Assembly: GCA_002425185.1 (NCBI GenBank)
Contig: DILT01000013.1
Span: 1 to 64,000, forward strand
DNA from: Flammeovirgaceae bacterium UBA5585
Lineage (GTDB): Bacteria; Bacteroidota; Bacteroidia; Cytophagales; Cyclobacteriaceae
Length of the DNA stretch: 64,000 nt
Direction: 5' to 3'
This document shows positions 32,655-43,300 of this stretch, one piece after another. Both the position numbers and the translations under genes were made by a program. Numbering within the stretch: the stretch's first letter is position 1; the number at the start of each line of letters is the position of its first letter. The notes below the pieces were generated by a model, which saw nothing but the letters and a program-made list of their open reading frames with translations, was not told the origin of the DNA and did no database searches.

Positions 32655-33959
32655 ATGCGCTCAGGATCATTACGGAGATTTATTATCGGGAAGGAGGCCA
32701 TTCCTTCGCTAAAGCTTTACAAACAAGCCATGCTGCGTGGACAATACGCATTGATGATGACGGCCGTTGGTGTTGCGTACATTTTTATCGACATGGTTTA
32801 CTCCATTTACCGAAATATTCCGATGTATTCAGTCGTAAGCCTGATTGGGATAATTACACTATGGTTGAACCGAAAGCGGCTTTACCGTGAAGCTACCTTG
32901 TTTACCATTTTGGCATCTAATTTCATCATTTACCTGTTTGCTTCTTCCGAGCCGGCCGTTAGCGGAATTTTTATTTTCTACCTGCCGGTTTCATTGGCTG
33001 CCATGGCATTGTTTACCTATAAAGACTGGTACCTGGGGCTTGCCTGTGTACTGATAAGCCTTGGTCTCTTCCTCCTATCGTATTTGTCGGAGTTTTCAAT
33101 ACTCCCAAAAGTTGAGGAAACAGATGCTACCGATGAGGTGTATTTCATTATCAATTTTACAGTTGCATTAACCGTTTCCGTACTGGTGGTCTATTTTTTA
33201 GTTAGCCTGAATTACCATGCAGAAAAATCGCTACGTGAAAACGAGAGCCGGCTTATGCAGCTGACAGAAGAACTGAAGCAAAGCAATGCCGAACTGGATC
33301 GCTTTGTGTACAGTGTTTCGCACGATCTGCGCGCACCGTTAAGTTCCGTGGTAGGCCTGGTGGGATTGGCTGAAATGGCCGAACGGCCGGAAGAAATTAA
33401 ATCCTACCTGAGCATGATGCGTGGCCGCATTGATGCCCTTGAAAAATTCATCCGCGACATTATTGATTATTCGCGAAACGCCCGCCTTGAGGTTGTGAAG
33501 GAGAAGGTAAATTTTAATGACCTGATACAGGAAGTAATGGATAGCCTTCGCTTTGCTGACGAAGTTTCATCGGTAAAAATAAAAACCGACATCCCCGAAG
33601 ATCTTGAACTTACAACGGATAAAGTTAGGTTACGCATAATACTGAACAACCTCATTGCCAATGCCCTTAAATACCACGATAAACATAAAGACTCCAGTTT
33701 TGTGCAGGTGCAGGCAAGTAAGATGACTCATCATTTTCAAATTAATGTGGCAGATAACGGCATCGGTATTCGGCCTGATCATTTAAGTAAAGTCTTCGAT
33801 ATGTTCTACCGGGCTTCCGAAAACTCTAAAGGATCGGGCCTCGGGTTATACATTGCCCGGGAAACCATAAAAAAAATGGGGGGCACTATAACTGTTCAAT
33901 CAGAATTTGGTAAGGGAACTCATTTTCAAATTAATCTACCGCTTACCGACATACGGTAA
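32655..33959 (+). CDS. Sensor histidine kinase 1 of a tandem pair
   Basis: A 434-residue membrane histidine kinase. Residues 30-185 contain about six hydrophobic segments with short loops, so sensing is probably in or near the membrane. A coiled linker (residues 190-215) leads to the phosphoacceptor segment FVYSVSHDLRAPLSS with histidine near 223. The ATPase domain shows the N box NNLIANALKYHD, the G1 box DNGIG and the G2 box GSGLGLYIA. No response regulator is encoded beside it. It is a close paralogue of the next gene. Confidence 0.9.
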   Translation: MRSGSLRRFIIGKEAIPSLKLYKQAMLRGQYALMMTAVGVAYIFIDMVYSIYRNIPMYSVVSLIGIITLWLNRKRLYREATLFTILASNFIIYLFASSEPAVSGIFIFYLPVSLAAMALFTYKDWYLGLACVLISLGLFLLSYLSEFSILPKVEETDATDEVYFIINFTVALTVSVLVVYFLVSLNYHAEKSLRENESRLMQLTEELKQSNAELDRFVYSVSHDLRAPLSSVVGLVGLAEMAERPEEIKSYLSMMRGRIDALEKFIRDIIDYSRNARLEVVKEKVNFNDLIQEVMDSLRFADEVSSVKIKTDIPEDLELTTDKVRLRIILNNLIANALKYHDKHKDSSFVQVQASKMTHHFQINVADNGIGIRPDHLSKVFDMFYRASENSKGSGLGLYIARETIKKMGGTITVQSEFGKGTHFQINLPLTDIR

Positions 33960-34073
33960 TATTCCTGAATTGGCTTCCTCTTTTCCCAAAAGTAAAATTC
34001 GCAAAACTCAACGCAAATCTTGCATCCCTTATATCCGGTACCATTAGAAAATATTGCAGAGCCACAGCCAACC

Positions 34074-34081
34074 TACTTTTG
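34074..34081 (+). promoter_or_regulatory. Bacteroidota -7 box for sensor kinase 2
   Basis: TACTTTTG matches TAnnTTTG and lies 20 bp before the start codon at 34,102. The second kinase therefore probably has its own promoter in the 142 bp gap. Confidence 0.5.
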
Positions 34082-34101
34082 CATGTTGGTTTTAATAAAA
34101 G

Positions 34102-35379
34102 ATGAAGAAGGCTATTCGCAACCTGATAATAGGTAAAAACAATTACATTGAATCCTGGATAGAATACCGCCAGGTAATTCTTTCGGGGCAATTTACATTA
34201 ATTGCGCTCTTGCTTTGCACCATGTACACCCTGATCGACCTGAGCTGGGGTGTTTATATTACTATACCGGTATATACGTTTTGTGCTGCCATGCTCATCA
34301 CGGCAATCTACCTGCATCGAAAAGGAAAACACTGCACCGCCTACTATATCATTTTCCCCACACTCAATTTTATTGTGTATTTGTTTGCCTCCAGCGAGGC
34401 ACCTGCCACAGGTGCTTACATTTTGTTTTTACCTATTGCCTTGGGGGCTTTTGCCGTTTTTAATTACAAACAACGGGTAATTGCCGTTAACCTGGCAGCA
34501 CTAACATACACGTTATTTGTACTGGCTTACTTTGGTAACTTCTCTATCCTTCCAAAACGTATCTATTCGGAGCAGGAGCTAATGGCTAATTTCATGATCA
34601 ACTTTGCCGTGGCGCTTCCTACCTCCATTTTGGCTATTTATCTGCTGATCAGTTTGAACCACCACAACGGAAGGGAGTTGGTAAACAGCAACCGCATGCT
34701 GAAAAAACTCAATGAGGAGCTTGACCGCTTTGTTTACAGCACCTCACACGATTTACGCGCACCATTGTCATCCGTAAGCGGACTGATTAACCTGGCGAAA
34801 GACAATCCCAATCCGGCAGAGGTAAACCGATACCTGAACATGATGACGCACCGGGTAAATGCATTGGATAAGTTTATTAAAGACATAACCGATTATTCGC
34901 GCAATAACCGCATGCAGATAACCCGAGAACCGGTTAATGTGTATCAGCTGATCAAGGAAATCTGGGAATCGCTGATGTTTAGCGCTGACGCACAATCCAT
35001 CACATTTTTAAATGAAATTCCTCAGGATTTGGTGATTGAAAACGACAGCAAACGACTGCACATGGTAATGTCAAACCTGATTGCCAACGCCATACGGTAC
35101 CATGATAACCGGAAGGAAAAAAAATACATTCGTATATACCAGCATGCCATAGGTGCATCATTTTCCATCCATGTTGAAGATAATGGCCAGGGCATTACCC
35201 CCGAAATACAAAAACGGGTATTCGAAATGTTTTACCGGGGCAATGAAACATCACAGGGATCCGGACTGGGCCTGTACATTGTAAAAGAAACTATAACAAA
35301 ACTGGCCGGCACCGTGCACCTGTATTCCCAGCCGCGCGTGGGCAGCACGTTTATCGTAACCTTGCCGGTAAAAGGATAG
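34102..35379 (+). CDS. Sensor histidine kinase 2 of a tandem pair
   Basis: A 425-residue paralogue of the upstream kinase with the same architecture: six N-terminal hydrophobic segments, a short coiled linker, the phosphoacceptor box FVYSTSHDLRAPLSS (histidine near 216), and an ATPase domain with NLIANAIRYHD, DNGQGI and GSGLGLYIV. Shared segments such as YLFASSEPA/YLFASSEAPA and SVLPK-like loops indicate a tandem duplication. Partner regulators are unlinked. The ligand is unknown. Confidence 0.9.
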   Translation: MKKAIRNLIIGKNNYIESWIEYRQVILSGQFTLIALLLCTMYTLIDLSWGVYITIPVYTFCAAMLITAIYLHRKGKHCTAYYIIFPTLNFIVYLFASSEAPATGAYILFLPIALGAFAVFNYKQRVIAVNLAALTYTLFVLAYFGNFSILPKRIYSEQELMANFMINFAVALPTSILAIYLLISLNHHNGRELVNSNRMLKKLNEELDRFVYSTSHDLRAPLSSVSGLINLAKDNPNPAEVNRYLNMMTHRVNALDKFIKDITDYSRNNRMQITREPVNVYQLIKEIWESLMFSADAQSITFLNEIPQDLVIENDSKRLHMVMSNLIANAIRYHDNRKEKKYIRIYQHAIGASFSIHVEDNGQGITPEIQKRVFEMFYRGNETSQGSGLGLYIVKETITKLAGTVHLYSQPRVGSTFIVTLPVKG

Positions 35380-35416
35380 ATTCAATCGGATAATCCGTTA
35401 ATCGTTCAGCAAGTCT

Positions 35417-35424
35417 TATATTTG
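35417..35424 (+). promoter_or_regulatory. Bacteroidota -7 box just before glyS
   Basis: TATATTTG matches TAnnTTTG exactly and ends 6 bp before the ATG at 35,431. Transcription would start at or within a few bases of the start codon. Confidence 0.55.
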
Positions 35425-35430
35425 CGCCCT

Positions 35431-36972
35431 ATGGCGAATCAGGAAGACAACCTTTTTAAGAATGTGATCGCCCATGCCAAGGAGTATGGGTTTATTTTTC
35501 CCTCCAGTGAAATTTACGATGGGTTAAGTGCAGTTTACGACTACGGCCAAAACGGTGCTGAACTAAAGAATAATATTAAGGAGTACTGGTGGAAGTTTAT
35601 GACCATGCTTCACGAAAATATTGTGGGTATTGATGCCGCTATTTTTATGCACCCCACTACGTGGAAAGCCTCTGGCCATGTGGACGCTTTTAATGATCCG
35701 ATGATTGATAACAAGGATTCAAAAAAGCGCTACCGGGCCGACCAGTTGATTGAAGGCTATATTGAAAAGCTGGAGGAGAAAATAGAAAAAGAGGTTGAGA
35801 AGGCTGCTAAACGTTTCGAAAACTTTGATCGTGCCATGTTTGTAAGTACCAATGTACGGGTGCTTGAAAACCAAAAGAAGATTGACGAAATAAATGAAAA
35901 GCTAAAAGATGCAATGGGCTCCGGAAATATGGAAGCCCTGAAGCAACTCATCATTGATCTTGAAATTGCCGACCCGATTTCCGGTTCACGCAACTGGACA
36001 GACGTACGCCAGTTTAACCTGATGTTTTCTACCGAAATGGGTTCATTGGCTGATGACACGAATAAAATATACCTGCGACCAGAAACCGCCCAGGGTATTT
36101 TTGTAAACTTTCTCAACGTGCAAAAAACCGGACGGATGAAAATACCCTTTGGTATTGCTCAAATCGGAAAAGCGTTTCGCAATGAAATAGTAGCACGCCA
36201 GTTTATCTTCCGTATGCGTGAGTTTGAACAAATGGAGATGCAGTTTTTTGTAAAGCCGGGCGAAGAAATGCAGTGGTATGAATTCTGGAAAGAGAAGAGA
36301 ATGAAGTGGCACAACGCCCTTGGCTTAGGTGAAGCTAACTACCGCTTCCACGATCATCTTAACCTGGCGCACTATGCCAATGCTGCATGCGACATACAAT
36401 TTAACTTTCCCATGGGCTTCCGCGAACTGGAAGGCATTCATTCACGTACCGATTTCGATTTAAAAAACCACGAAAAGTATTCCGGTAAAAAACTTCAGTA
36501 TTTCGATCCGGAAGACAATCAAAACTACATTCCATATGTGGTGGAAACATCCATTGGGTTGGATCGTATGTTCCTTGCGGTTTTATCAAAATCCTACCAG
36601 GAAGAAAAACTGGCTGACGGAAGTGAACGTGTGGTGCTGCGCATACCGGCACCCTTGGCACCAAATAAAGTGGCCATCCTTCCGCTAACCAAAAAAGACG
36701 GCCTTCCTGAAAAGGCCATGGAGATAATGAATGAGTTGAAATTCCATGTGCGTTGCTTTTATGAAGAGAAAGATGCCATTGGTAAACGCTACCGCAGGCA
36801 GGATGCCATCGGCACACCGTATTGCGTAACAATCGATCACCAAACACTGCAAGACAACACCGTGACCATACGCCACCGCGACACGATGGAACAGGAACGT
36901 GTTGCCATCGACTCGCTGAAAACAACACTAACCGAGGCGTGCTCCATTAACAACATCCTGAAAAGGATTTAG
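35431..36972 (+). CDS. glyS: Glycine--tRNA ligase (single-chain, eukaryote-like)
   Basis: A 513-residue class II aminoacyl-tRNA synthetase of the homodimeric type. ATG at 35,431 (MANQEDN) is chosen. Visible are the glycyl-specific N-terminal part (YGFIFPSSEIYDGLSAVYDYGQNG), motif 2 with FRNEI...FIFRMREFEQMEMQFF, motif 3 ETSIGLDRMFLAVL, and the C-terminal anticodon-binding domain (APNKVAILPL). A 100-residue insertion rich in charged residues (EKLEEKIEKEVEKAAKRFEN) lies near residue 110. It charges tRNA-Gly. MtfA follows after 5 bp. Confidence 0.95.
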   Translation: MANQEDNLFKNVIAHAKEYGFIFPSSEIYDGLSAVYDYGQNGAELKNNIKEYWWKFMTMLHENIVGIDAAIFMHPTTWKASGHVDAFNDPMIDNKDSKKRYRADQLIEGYIEKLEEKIEKEVEKAAKRFENFDRAMFVSTNVRVLENQKKIDEINEKLKDAMGSGNMEALKQLIIDLEIADPISGSRNWTDVRQFNLMFSTEMGSLADDTNKIYLRPETAQGIFVNFLNVQKTGRMKIPFGIAQIGKAFRNEIVARQFIFRMREFEQMEMQFFVKPGEEMQWYEFWKEKRMKWHNALGLGEANYRFHDHLNLAHYANAACDIQFNFPMGFRELEGIHSRTDFDLKNHEKYSGKKLQYFDPEDNQNYIPYVVETSIGLDRMFLAVLSKSYQEEKLADGSERVVLRIPAPLAPNKVAILPLTKKDGLPEKAMEIMNELKFHVRCFYEEKDAIGKRYRRQDAIGTPYCVTIDHQTLQDNTVTIRHRDTMEQERVAIDSLKTTLTEACSINNILKRI

Positions 36973-36977
36973 CCCTC

Positions 36978-37778
36978 ATGTTTTTCTTCATCCTGGTAGT
37001 TGGCTTTGTAATCGCTGCAACGTACTACCGCCATCAGCTTGAAGCCGCTTACGAAGAAGCGGGCAGAAGGGCTGCGCCTATCCGGTCAGCCATTCTTCCA
37101 TTCCCACAAACGTATAAGGAAATTCTGTTGAAATACTTTCCTTATTACAACCGGCTGAACTCTTCGCAGCAACATGCCTTCGAACAAAAGCTGTTAACTT
37201 TCATCTTGTCGAAAAAATTTATTCCACGTCAGTTCGATGCGGTTACCGATGAAATGAAAGTAATGATAGGCGCGTGTGCCGTTCAACTTACTTTCGGCTT
37301 GCCCCGCGTGTACTTACAGCATTTTTCCAAAATACTGATTTACCCTACCGACTACTATTCATCACTGACCAAACGCTTTCATAAAGGAGAAGTGAACCCG
37401 GCATTTGGTGCCATTGTGCTGAGCTGGAAAAGTTTTGTAGATGGCTACATTTATCCAACCGACTCGGTGAACCTTGGACTGCACGAAATGGCGCATGCCT
37501 TGCGTCTTGAAAATATTATCCACAACGATGAGTACGATTTTTTTGACGATGCCCTGGTGGAGAAGTTTGATGCGTACGCATACCAGCTCTGTCATTTACC
37601 CCAGTATGCCGATGAATCTTTTTTACGGGCCTATGCATGTGCCAATGAACATGAATTTTTTGCTGTGGCCGTAGAGAATTTTTTTGAGCGACCTGCCGAA
37701 TTTAAACATGCCCTGCCGGAACTTTATGAAACCCTTACCAAACTCCTTCGGCAGGACCCATTAATCCTAAATCCATAA
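36978..37778 (+). CDS. Zinc-dependent peptidase of the MtfA family
   Basis: A 266-residue protein with an N-terminal hydrophobic anchor (residues 1-14) and a gluzincin domain. The zinc motif HEMAH is at 169-173 in NLGLHEMAHALR, followed by a downstream glutamate in ANEHEFFAVAVENFF. E. coli MtfA binds the Mlc repressor and cleaves peptides; whether this homologue does so is unknown. It starts 5 bp after glyS and is probably cotranscribed. Confidence 0.85.
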   Translation: MFFFILVVGFVIAATYYRHQLEAAYEEAGRRAAPIRSAILPFPQTYKEILLKYFPYYNRLNSSQQHAFEQKLLTFILSKKFIPRQFDAVTDEMKVMIGACAVQLTFGLPRVYLQHFSKILIYPTDYYSSLTKRFHKGEVNPAFGAIVLSWKSFVDGYIYPTDSVNLGLHEMAHALRLENIIHNDEYDFFDDALVEKFDAYAYQLCHLPQYADESFLRAYACANEHEFFAVAVENFFERPAEFKHALPELYETLTKLLRQDPLILNP

Positions 37779-37844
37779 CGAATTTCCACTCAAATCATTA
37801 GCTTTGAAGCCTTGTCGTTCAGGCTGTTTTACCCGGTTTAATCT

Positions 37845-40262
37845 ATGTGGACATCTCTTGCGCATTTCATCATTTCGTACAGACTACCCTTGTTTATAGC
37901 CATTGCGCTAATCACGGTTTTTATGGGCTACCATGGGCGAAAGGTAGAGATGAGCTACGACTTTCGGGGAACTGTTCCGGCCAACGATCCGGAACAACTC
38001 TTCTTCACCGAGTTTAAAGAACAGTTTGGTGAAGATGGTGGTATTGTAGCTATTGGCTTAAAAGATAGCAGCATCTATCAGTACAAAAATTTTGAAAAAC
38101 TAAGAGAGTTTTGTGTTTCGGTAAAACAAATACCGGGTGTCAACGATGTGATCTCGCTTCCACAAATCAAAATGATGGAAAAGGATACAGCCCGAAAGCA
38201 ATTCAGGCTGGTAGATATTTTTCCGGGGAAAGTAAAAAGTCAGCACGAATTAGACAGCCTGTTGAAAGAAGCTGCAAAGCAAAAATTTTACTTAGGCCAG
38301 ATTACCAACCAGGAAAACGGTGCTATTGCCATCCTGATATCCATCAACAAAGACTATTTGAATTCTTCCAGGCGCATAGAAGTTACCAACGAAATTATAA
38401 AGCGCGGAGGGCACTTCACAGAAAGCACAGCTATTGTATTACACTATGCAGGCCTGCCCTTTGTTCGTTCAGTTATAGCCGAACGGGTAAGTGCTGAACT
38501 TAAAACATTTCTCGCGTTATCGGTTTTGGTAACCGGAATTATCCTGTTGATTTTCTTCCGCTCATTCCGCGCCATGATTTTCCCGCTCATTGTCATCGGC
38601 ATTGTGGTGGTGTGGGTAATCGGTACGATTGTTCTGCTGGGTTTTAAGATCACGCTGCTGAGCGGCATGATACCACCCATCATTGTGGTAATCGGTATTC
38701 CCAATGCCATTTACCTCATGAATAAATACCACAGCGAATACGCTTCGCATGGCAATAAAATGCTGGCCATTACACAGGTAATCCGTAAAGTGGGCGTAGC
38801 TACCTTTCTTACCAACCTCACCACAGCCATCGGGTTTCTGGTTCTCCTTACGGCTGACATAACCATTTTGCGCGAGTTTGGTATTGTAGCAGGTATTAAT
38901 GTAATGGCTACGTTTGTGGTAAGCCTTATCTTAATACCGGGTGTATTCTCCTGGATGCCGCCACCCTCACCCAAACATCTTCGTCATCTCGACTTTAAAC
39001 TTATCGATAATCTGCTGGTCGGGATTGATTTAACCGTACATCGTCATCGGTCTTTGATATACGCGGTAACCATCATTATGATTGGTTTCGCGGTTATCGG
39101 TATGTACCGGATTCACACCGTTTCTTTTATGGTGGATGATTTACCAGAGAACAGTGTAGAAAAACAAGACCTCAAATTTTTTGAAGAACACTTCAGCGGA
39201 GTAATGCCATTGGAGATGGTGGTGAACACCGGAAAACGAAGGGGTGTGATTGATGTGAAAAACCTGCAAAAGCTGGATGAGTTTGAACAGTTTCTGGATT
39301 CCATCAAATACATTTCACGACCTGTTTCCATTGTAAGCTTTGTTAAAGCAGCCAAGCAGGCTTTTTACAATAATAATCCTGCGCGCTATTCCCTGCCCGA
39401 CAATCGCGAACGAAACTTCATCCTTCCTTATCTGAAAGGACAATCTGACGCCTCAGGGCTTTTTAATGCTTTTGTTGATTCTACGCTGCAAACCATGCGC
39501 ATCTCCCTCCAGGTGGCCGATATTGGTTCAGATAAAATGGACTCATTGATCAACCAGGTGATTCAACCAAAAATTGATACGCTATTCAGCGGAACAGATA
39601 TTTCCGTAAGGATCACCGGAACCACCCCTCTCTTCATTAAAGGAAATTCGTTTCTGATATCAAACCTGAAAGGAAGTTTACTGCTTGCCTTCGCCCTTAT
39701 TGCGCTGACGATGGGATTTTTATTTGCCAACTTGCGCATGATCGTTATTGCCCTTATTCCCAATGTTATTCCCATGATGATCACCGCATCGTTGATGGGG
39801 TATTTTGGTGTTCCCCTAAAACCAAGTACGGTGCTGATCTTCAGTATTGCCTTTGGTATTTCGGTTGATTACTCCATTCACTTTCTGGCAAAATACCGGC
39901 AGGAGTTGCACGCCAAAAATTTCTTCATACCTGTTGCGGTGAGTTCAACAATATTGGAGGTTGGAAAAAGTATGGTATACACCTCTATTGTGTTACTGGC
40001 AGGCTTTATCATTTTTGCCTTCTCCTCATTTGGCGGAACCATAGCCTTGGGTGTACTAACCTCCATTACCCTGTTCATCTCCATGTTCACCAACCTGATT
40101 TTGTTGCCTTCGCTGATCATGACGTTTGATCGCACCAAGCGGCAGAAAGAAGGACACATGCTTATTGAAGAGGTTGACCCGGGCTTCTATTCCGAAACGG
40201 AAGACGAGGAAATTGATCTGAACAAAATCAAGATCAGCAACCGGCACCCTGCTGCGGAATAG
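37845..40262 (+). CDS. MMPL/RND-family transporter
   Basis: An 805-residue inner-membrane transporter. It has one N-terminal helix (10-30), a large periplasmic loop, then five helices from about 220 to 370 containing the sterol-sensing-like GMIPPIIVVIGIPNAIYLMNKYH. The second half repeats this layout, with a helix near 395, a loop, and helices from 620 to 760 with FSIAFGISVDYSIHFLAKYR. Both halves match the hydrophobic exporter superfamily (MMPL), which moves lipids or hydrophobic compounds with proton motive force. The cargo is unknown. There are no adaptor or outer-membrane genes next to it. Confidence 0.88.
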   Translation: MWTSLAHFIISYRLPLFIAIALITVFMGYHGRKVEMSYDFRGTVPANDPEQLFFTEFKEQFGEDGGIVAIGLKDSSIYQYKNFEKLREFCVSVKQIPGVNDVISLPQIKMMEKDTARKQFRLVDIFPGKVKSQHELDSLLKEAAKQKFYLGQITNQENGAIAILISINKDYLNSSRRIEVTNEIIKRGGHFTESTAIVLHYAGLPFVRSVIAERVSAELKTFLALSVLVTGIILLIFFRSFRAMIFPLIVIGIVVVWVIGTIVLLGFKITLLSGMIPPIIVVIGIPNAIYLMNKYHSEYASHGNKMLAITQVIRKVGVATFLTNLTTAIGFLVLLTADITILREFGIVAGINVMATFVVSLILIPGVFSWMPPPSPKHLRHLDFKLIDNLLVGIDLTVHRHRSLIYAVTIIMIGFAVIGMYRIHTVSFMVDDLPENSVEKQDLKFFEEHFSGVMPLEMVVNTGKRRGVIDVKNLQKLDEFEQFLDSIKYISRPVSIVSFVKAAKQAFYNNNPARYSLPDNRERNFILPYLKGQSDASGLFNAFVDSTLQTMRISLQVADIGSDKMDSLINQVIQPKIDTLFSGTDISVRITGTTPLFIKGNSFLISNLKGSLLLAFALIALTMGFLFANLRMIVIALIPNVIPMMITASLMGYFGVPLKPSTVLIFSIAFGISVDYSIHFLAKYRQELHAKNFFIPVAVSSTILEVGKSMVYTSIVLLAGFIIFAFSSFGGTIALGVLTSITLFISMFTNLILLPSLIMTFDRTKRQKEGHMLIEEVDPGFYSETEDEEIDLNKIKISNRHPAAE

Positions 40263-40374
40263 CCTTAAAATATTCGAAATTCCGGCTTTAGCAGGGCAGG
40301 TGTAATTCACAATTCGTACCTATCTTTACGCCCTTATTTTATTGAAAATCAACGACTACAGGCTTTTTTGAGTG

Positions 40375-43300
40375 ATGAGCGAAAAGTATAAAGAACCAAC
40401 TGCACTAAACTACGCCCAGGTGGCATCCGAAATTCTCGATTTCTGGAAAAAGGAAAAGATCTTTGAGAAGTCGGTTTCAAACCGGGAGGGCGCACCCACC
40501 TTCACCTTCTATGAAGGCCCGCCTTCGGCTAACGGAACACCGGGCATTCATCACGTAATGGCCCGCACTGTAAAAGACATATTCTGCCGGTTTAAAACAC
40601 TGCAGGGCTACCAGGTAAAACGCAAAGGCGGATGGGATACCCACGGGCTGCCTGTTGAATTGCAGGTTGAGAAACAGCTTGGCATTACTAAAGACGATAT
40701 TGGTAAGAAAATCTCTATTGAGGAGTACAACCAGAAGTGCCGCGAAACGGTAATGATGTACAAAGACCAGTGGGATGACCTGACGATGAAAATGGGTTAC
40801 TGGGTCGATCTGGAAGATCCGTACATCACGTACGATTCAAAATACATTGAAACCCTGTGGTGGATATTAAAACAATTCTACGATAAGGGATTACTGTATA
40901 AAGGCTACACCATTCAACCCTATTCACCGGCTGCAGGTACAGGTTTAAGTTCACACGAATTGAATTTACCGGGTTGTTACAAAGATGTGAAGGACACCTC
41001 CATCGTGGCACAGTTTAAGGTAATCAGAAATGCGCAGTCTGAATTTTTATACAAAAAGACAGACCAGAATCTTTTTATACTGGCCTGGACCACCACTCCC
41101 TGGACCTTACCCTCCAACACCGCGCTGGCTGTAGGTGAAAAAATTACGTACGTTCAAATCAACACCTTCAACCCGTACACCTTTAAACCTGTAAGAGTTG
41201 TGCTGGCGAAGGATCTTGTTGGAAAATATTTTTCTGAAAAAAATAAAGACCTTAAGCTGACAGATTACAAGCCTGGTGACAAAGCTATTCCGTTTGAAGT
41301 TGTTCAGGAATTTCCGGGCAAACAACTGGTGGGCATCCGCTATGAACAACTTATGCCCTACATCCAGCCGCTGTACGATGCTGACAAGGCGTTTCAGGTA
41401 GTGGCTGGTGATTTTGTGACTACCGAAGATGGCACCGGTGTGGTACACACCTCACCTACGTTTGGTGCCGATGACTTCCGCGTTGCGAAACAACACGGCA
41501 TACCACCTTTAACCGTTAAGGATGAAGCCGACAATGAATTGCCTACCGTTGATCGCAAAGGAAAATTTGTAAAAGAAATCGGTAACAAACTAAAGGAAGG
41601 TGTTGAGCAGTATAAAATCAAAACCCATAAGCCCTTAACCGAGAACGATTTCTTCGTAAAAAATTATACTGACGAAGATGAGTCACACCCGGATTACAAA
41701 TCAACTGATGTCATCATCTCCATCATTTTAAAAGAAGAGAATAAGGCTTTTAAAGTGGAGAAGTATGAACACACCTATCCGCATTGCTGGCGTACAGATA
41801 AACCTATACTGTATTACCCGCTCGACTCGTGGTTCATAAAAACCACTGCGCTAAAAGACCGGATGGTGGAGCTCAACAAAACCATCAACTGGAAACCCGA
41901 ATCAACCGGAACAGGACGCTTTGGCAATTGGCTGGAAAACCTGGTAGATTGGAATTTATCGCGTTCCCGGTACTGGGGAACACCGTTGCCGATTTGGCGT
42001 ACAAAAGACGGTAAGGAAGAAATTTGTATTGGTTCAGTTGATCACCTCAAGAACGAAGTTGATAAAGCGGAGACGGCAGGCATTCAAAATTCAAAATTCA
42101 AAATTCAAAATTCTGACTTTGATCTCCACCGTCCTTATGTCGATGAAATTATTTTAGTAAGTGATTCCGGTCAGCCGATGTACCGCGAACCGGATTTGAT
42201 TGACGTATGGTTCGACAGTGGCGCCATGCCGTATGCCCAGTGGCATTATCCGTTTGAGAACAAGGAAATATTTGCACAAAATTATCCGGCCGATTTTATT
42301 GCTGAAGGCGTTGACCAAACCCGTGGTTGGTTCTTTACCCTGCACGCCATTGCGGTTATGCTGTTCGACAAGGTTGCCTTTAAAAACGTAATCTCGAACG
42401 GTTTGGTGCTCGATAAATCGGGCAACAAAATGTCGAAGAGCAAGGGTAACGTAGTAAACCCGTTTGAAACGCTTTCGAAATATGGGCCTGATGTAGTACG
42501 GTGGTATATGATTGAAAATGCACCACCCTGGGACAATCTGAAATTCGACTTTGACGGCATTGCCGAAACACAGCGCAGGTTTTTCGGAACCCTCATCAAC
42601 ACCTATTCCTTTTTTGCCATGTATGCCAACATTGATGGCTGGGTGAAGGATGAAATGAACAATGTTCCTTTCGAAAAACTGGCGCCACTCGATCAATGGA
42701 TATTAACCAAAGAGCATAACCTGATTGAAGAGGTAACGACAGCCTACAACGATTATGAACCTACCAAGGCCGCCCGCGCCATTCAGGATTTTGTAAACGA
42801 TCATCTATCAAATTGGTATGTGCGACTGAACCGGAAACGTTTCTGGCAACCTTCGGCAACGGATAAGGCAACGAAAGCCGATGCCAACGCGCATTTGTCT
42901 GAGGATAAGCGCGCTGCATACGAAACGCTGTATGAATGTCTGATGATTACCGCGCAACTGATGTCTCCTATTGCACCTTTTTTTAGCGAGTGGCTTTACA
43001 AGCGGCTTACCGATAACATTCGCGATCGGGCAATACAGTTTAATACACCGCTCAAAGCCGAGTCTGTTCACCATACTTCACTGATAAAACCTGATCCGAA
43101 AAGGAAAAACGATGAGTTGGAAAAATCAATGGATTATGCACAGCAAATCTGTTCGCTGATTCACTCCATCCGGAAAAACAGTAAGATAAAAGTGCGCACT
43201 CCGTTGCAAAAAGTTTTACTTCCGGTACTGGATGAAAAGTTTGCCCAGCGTGTAAAAACGGTAGAAGCCATCATTAAATCGGAGGTAAACGTGAAGGAAG

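Noticed and set aside
42082..42113. Repeats in ileS as a possible CRISPR-like array
   Set aside because: Units are 7 bp with no spacers and lie inside a coding gene.
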